DNA of 9,043 nucleotides, taken from the NCBI GenBank assembly GCA_028276305.1, contig JAPYWO010000028.1, positions 1-9,043 of the forward strand, in the 5' to 3' direction. Under the pieces are notes generated by a model. That model saw nothing but the letters and a program-made list of their open reading frames with translations. It was not told the origin of the DNA and did not search any database. Made by a program: the position numbers and the translations under genes. The stretch is from Candidatus Thermokryptus sp. (lineage in GTDB: Bacteria; Bacteroidota; Ignavibacteria; Kryptoniales; Kryptoniaceae). This document shows, piece by piece, positions 8,001 through 9,043 of the stretch (position 1 is its first letter; every line of letters begins with the position of its first letter).

Positions 8001-9043
8001 TGAAATGCTTGTATGCTAAGACGATGCAAGGTTGGAGCACGATTCAAAAGAACGGGATGCCCATCAACAACCTTTTCAAGTATCTCCCAAATTATTGGGT
8101 CCTTTCTCTCTATTATCCTTTTTGCCGTTCTCGCTGCTTTAGCATAACCGCGCTCCATAAGTTTTCGTATTAGAAATGGCTTGAACAATTCAACCGCCAT
8201 ATCCTTTGGCAAACCACACTGGTGAAGCTTAAGCTCAGGTCCAACAACTATTACCGAACGCCCAGAATAATCAACCCTCTTCCCAAGTAAGTTCTGCCTA
8301 AATCTTCCTTGTTTACCTTTGAGTATATCCGAAAGCGACTTCAAAGGTCTATTCGTATCAACTTTAACTGCACTTACACGCCTTGAGTTATCAAGCAAAG
8401 CGTCAACTGCTTCTTGAAGCATTCTCTTTTCATTTCTTAAAATTATCTCAGGCGCTTTTATCTCCTTCAAACGTTTCAATCTATTATTCCTAATTATCAC
8501 CCTGCGATAAAGATCGTTCAAATCGCTTGTCGCAAACCTACCACCTTCAAGAGGAACAAGCGGTCTTAACTCCGGAGGAATCACAGGTATATGCGTCAAA
8601 ACCATCCACTCGGGTCTGTTGACCTCTTGCTCAGTTGTTCTCCCAGTTCTCGTTTGAACTTCTTTTGGTTTAAAAGCTTCAACAACTTTAAGTCGCTTCA
8701 AAATCTCTTGTTTCTTTTGCTCAGATGTTTCACTGGCAAGTTGTTCTCTTAACTCGGCGGAAAGTTCCTCAATGTTGATGCTTTTCAAAAGGTCAAGTAT
8801 CGCTTCTCCACCCATCTTTGCGATAAATTTATCGGGATGATCGTTCGGAAGCTTGTCATTGTCAGGAAATCTCTCAAGTATCTCCTGATACTGTTCCTCG
8901 GTTATCAAATCTTTTTCCTTTAATCCCGTCTTCCCTGGCTTAATCACAACATATGATTCATAATAAACAATTTTCTCAAGGTCTTTCGTAGACATCCCAA
9001 GAAGTGCTCCAATTTTGCTCGGGACCGACCTCAAGTACCAGAT
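5036..9043 (-). CDS. rpoC: RNA polymerase beta' subunit, 5' end beyond window edge
   Basis: The beta' subunit forms half of the RNA polymerase active cleft and binds the catalytic magnesium. The frame stays open to base 9043 ([12 protein letters not shown] at the edge). This segment corresponds to about residue 114 of E. coli RpoC, so roughly 110 N-terminal residues, including the first zinc finger, are missing; 1335 residues are visible. Seen in order: [32 protein letters not shown], the catalytic NADFDGDQ (7919-7942), the bridge-helix region [15 protein letters not shown], all four cysteines of the second zinc site (codons at 6911, 6683, 6662 and 6653), and the trigger loop [17 protein letters not shown] large trigger-loop insertion as in Gram-negative enzymes spans roughly 6500 to 5960. 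[13 protein letters not shown] and [12 protein letters not shown] follow. No intein or frameshift is seen. The extra segment before SAASFQETT resembles Bacteroidota and related phyla. The protein ends in a highly charged Glu/Lys tail. It is presumably the last gene of the rpoBC operon, given the terminator behind it. Confidence 0.98.
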   Translation of the reverse strand: MWYLRSVPSKIGALLGMSTKDLEKIVYYESYVVIKPGKTGLKEKDLITEEQYQEILERFPDNDKLPNDHPDKFIAKMGGEAILDLLKSINIEELSAELREQLASETSEQKKQEILKRLKVVEAFKPKEVQTRTGRTTEQEVNRPEWMVLTHIPVIPPELRPLVPLEGGRFATSDLNDLYRRVIIRNNRLKRLKEIKAPEIILRNEKRMLQEAVDALLDNSRRVSAVKVDTNRPLKSLSDILKGKQGRFRQNLLGKRVDYSGRSVIVVGPELKLHQCGLPKDMAVELFKPFLIRKLMERGYAKAARTAKRIIERKDPIIWEILEKVVDGHPVLLNRAPTLHRLSIQAFQPVLTDAKAIQLHPLVCVAFNADFDGDQMAVHVPLSYEAQLEARILMLSSHNLLKPADGKPITIATQDIVLGLYYLTKERSGEPGEGKTFYSPEEVIIAYNSGKLGLHAKIKVRIFNNETGKYEIIETTTGRVLFNQIVPKEIGFVNELLTKKKLADLIAKIYKRFGNVRTAEFLDEMKDMGYYYATKSGISIGVPDVIVPKEKDKIIEEYQRRVDAHWQDYLEGAISDSERYNKVIDEWSAATEKVAKVLFDELSKVNQGFNPLFVMLDSGARGSKDQVRQLGGMRGLMQKPQKGMTGQPYEMIEYPILSNFREGLSIWEYFLSTHGARKGLADTALKTSDAGYLTRRLVDVAQDVVVTEEDCGTVRGITLSALKEEGGEEIRVTLAERIVGRVSLHDIYNPTTGEIIVQAGQEIDEEIAHKIEEANIEEVEVRSVLTCEAKYGVCVKCYGRNLATGRMVEVGEAVGIIAAQSIGEPGTQLTLRTFHTGGSVAGGGYRPSKIYAKNDGVVKFVNIRYIPYEKVDDEGVQTVLRVISRQGYLLITGKDGQEKKYAVPYGSDLKVRDGQTVKKNDELYETDPYNSVIIAEKSGRVEFIDLIPDVTYREETDETTGHLQKVIIESKDKSKVPRVKIVDSKGEEHFQPIPVRALINPDLKEGGHINAGDIIAKIPREQAKIRDITGGLPKVVNLFEARTPNNPAELAEIDGVVSVKTEGNYYIVKIVSDDGRFEKEYKIPQTKHLLVEDGDRVYAGDRLTDGPIDPHAILKIKGLNAVQQYLVNEIQDVYRNEGVEINDKHIEVIVRQMMRKVKINKPGDTKFLEKDIVDKDVVDEENAKIREMVVITSKGDSKFKVGQLRRKIEVDRENAELKKKRKKPAEYRPAQPAEFEPVLLGITSAALTTESWISAASFQETTRVLTDAAIEGKVDYLRGLKENVVVGQLIPAGTGFRSKDKDYRRIIVRVKEEEVEKVETKEEEVEEREKKTASL
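5067..5113 (-). repeat. Short 30-base-period repeat in the RpoC tail
   Basis: Two 17-base copies, 5067-5083 and 5097-5113, are offset by exactly 30 bases and differ at one position. They encode the two KEEEVE units, ten codons apart, in the acidic C-terminal tail of RpoC. The repeat is in frame, so it looks like a small tandem duplication, or low-complexity drift, within a disordered tail beyond the conserved polymerase core. Confidence 0.6.

Noticed and set aside
7774..8173. Out-of-frame 88-codon open frames on both strands within rpoC
   Set aside because: They overlap the catalytic NADFDGDQ region of RpoC, which is intact in its own frame. The alternative translations look like random sequence.

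Overview
The window carries five genes, all on the minus strand, read from high to low coordinates: the 3' part of rpoC (RNA polymerase beta' subunit), topA (DNA topoisomerase I), a small nucleoside 2-deoxyribosyltransferase-like gene, alr (alanine racemase) and a mannose-1-phosphate guanylyltransferase gene that runs off the left edge. Coding density is very high. The largest gap, between rpoC and topA, is about 100 bases, and no stretch above 300 bases lacks a gene. I see no tRNA, rRNA, CRISPR array, insertion sequence, phage gene or attachment site.

The organism is a low-to-moderate GC bacterium. The RpoC sequence, including its large insertion in the trigger loop and its C-terminal part, reads most like the Bacteroidota/Chlorobiota/Ignavibacteriota group. 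Several starts lack a clear Shine-Dalgarno sequence, and one likely promoter fits the Bacteroidota form (TTG, about 20 bases, TAnnTTT), which agrees with that placement. The proteins are rich in Lys, Glu, Arg and Ile, which hints at a thermophile such as the Kryptonia-like lineages. That is inference from composition and memory of homologues, not a search result.

Right part (9043 to 5036): rpoC, missing roughly its first 110 residues beyond the window edge. Its transcript ends at a strong intrinsic terminator (8-bp GC-rich stem plus six T) lying between rpoC and topA. Middle (4935 to 2683): topA, complete, with four C-terminal zinc-ribbon-like modules. Left part (2624 to 1): a likely three-gene operon of the deoxyribosyltransferase-like gene (TTG start), alr (overlapping it by 26 bases) and the guanylyltransferase gene (20 bases further on). 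A probable promoter for this operon sits across the topA stop codon.

Functionally this is housekeeping: transcription, DNA supercoiling, a probable nucleoside or nucleotide salvage or clean-up enzyme, D-alanine for peptidoglycan, and GDP-mannose for surface glycans or protein glycosylation. I found no convincing evidence of a new biological system. The points most worth a second look are the uncharacterised deoxyribosyltransferase-like protein, the regulatory layout around the rpoC terminator and topA, and the promoter overlapping the topA stop.
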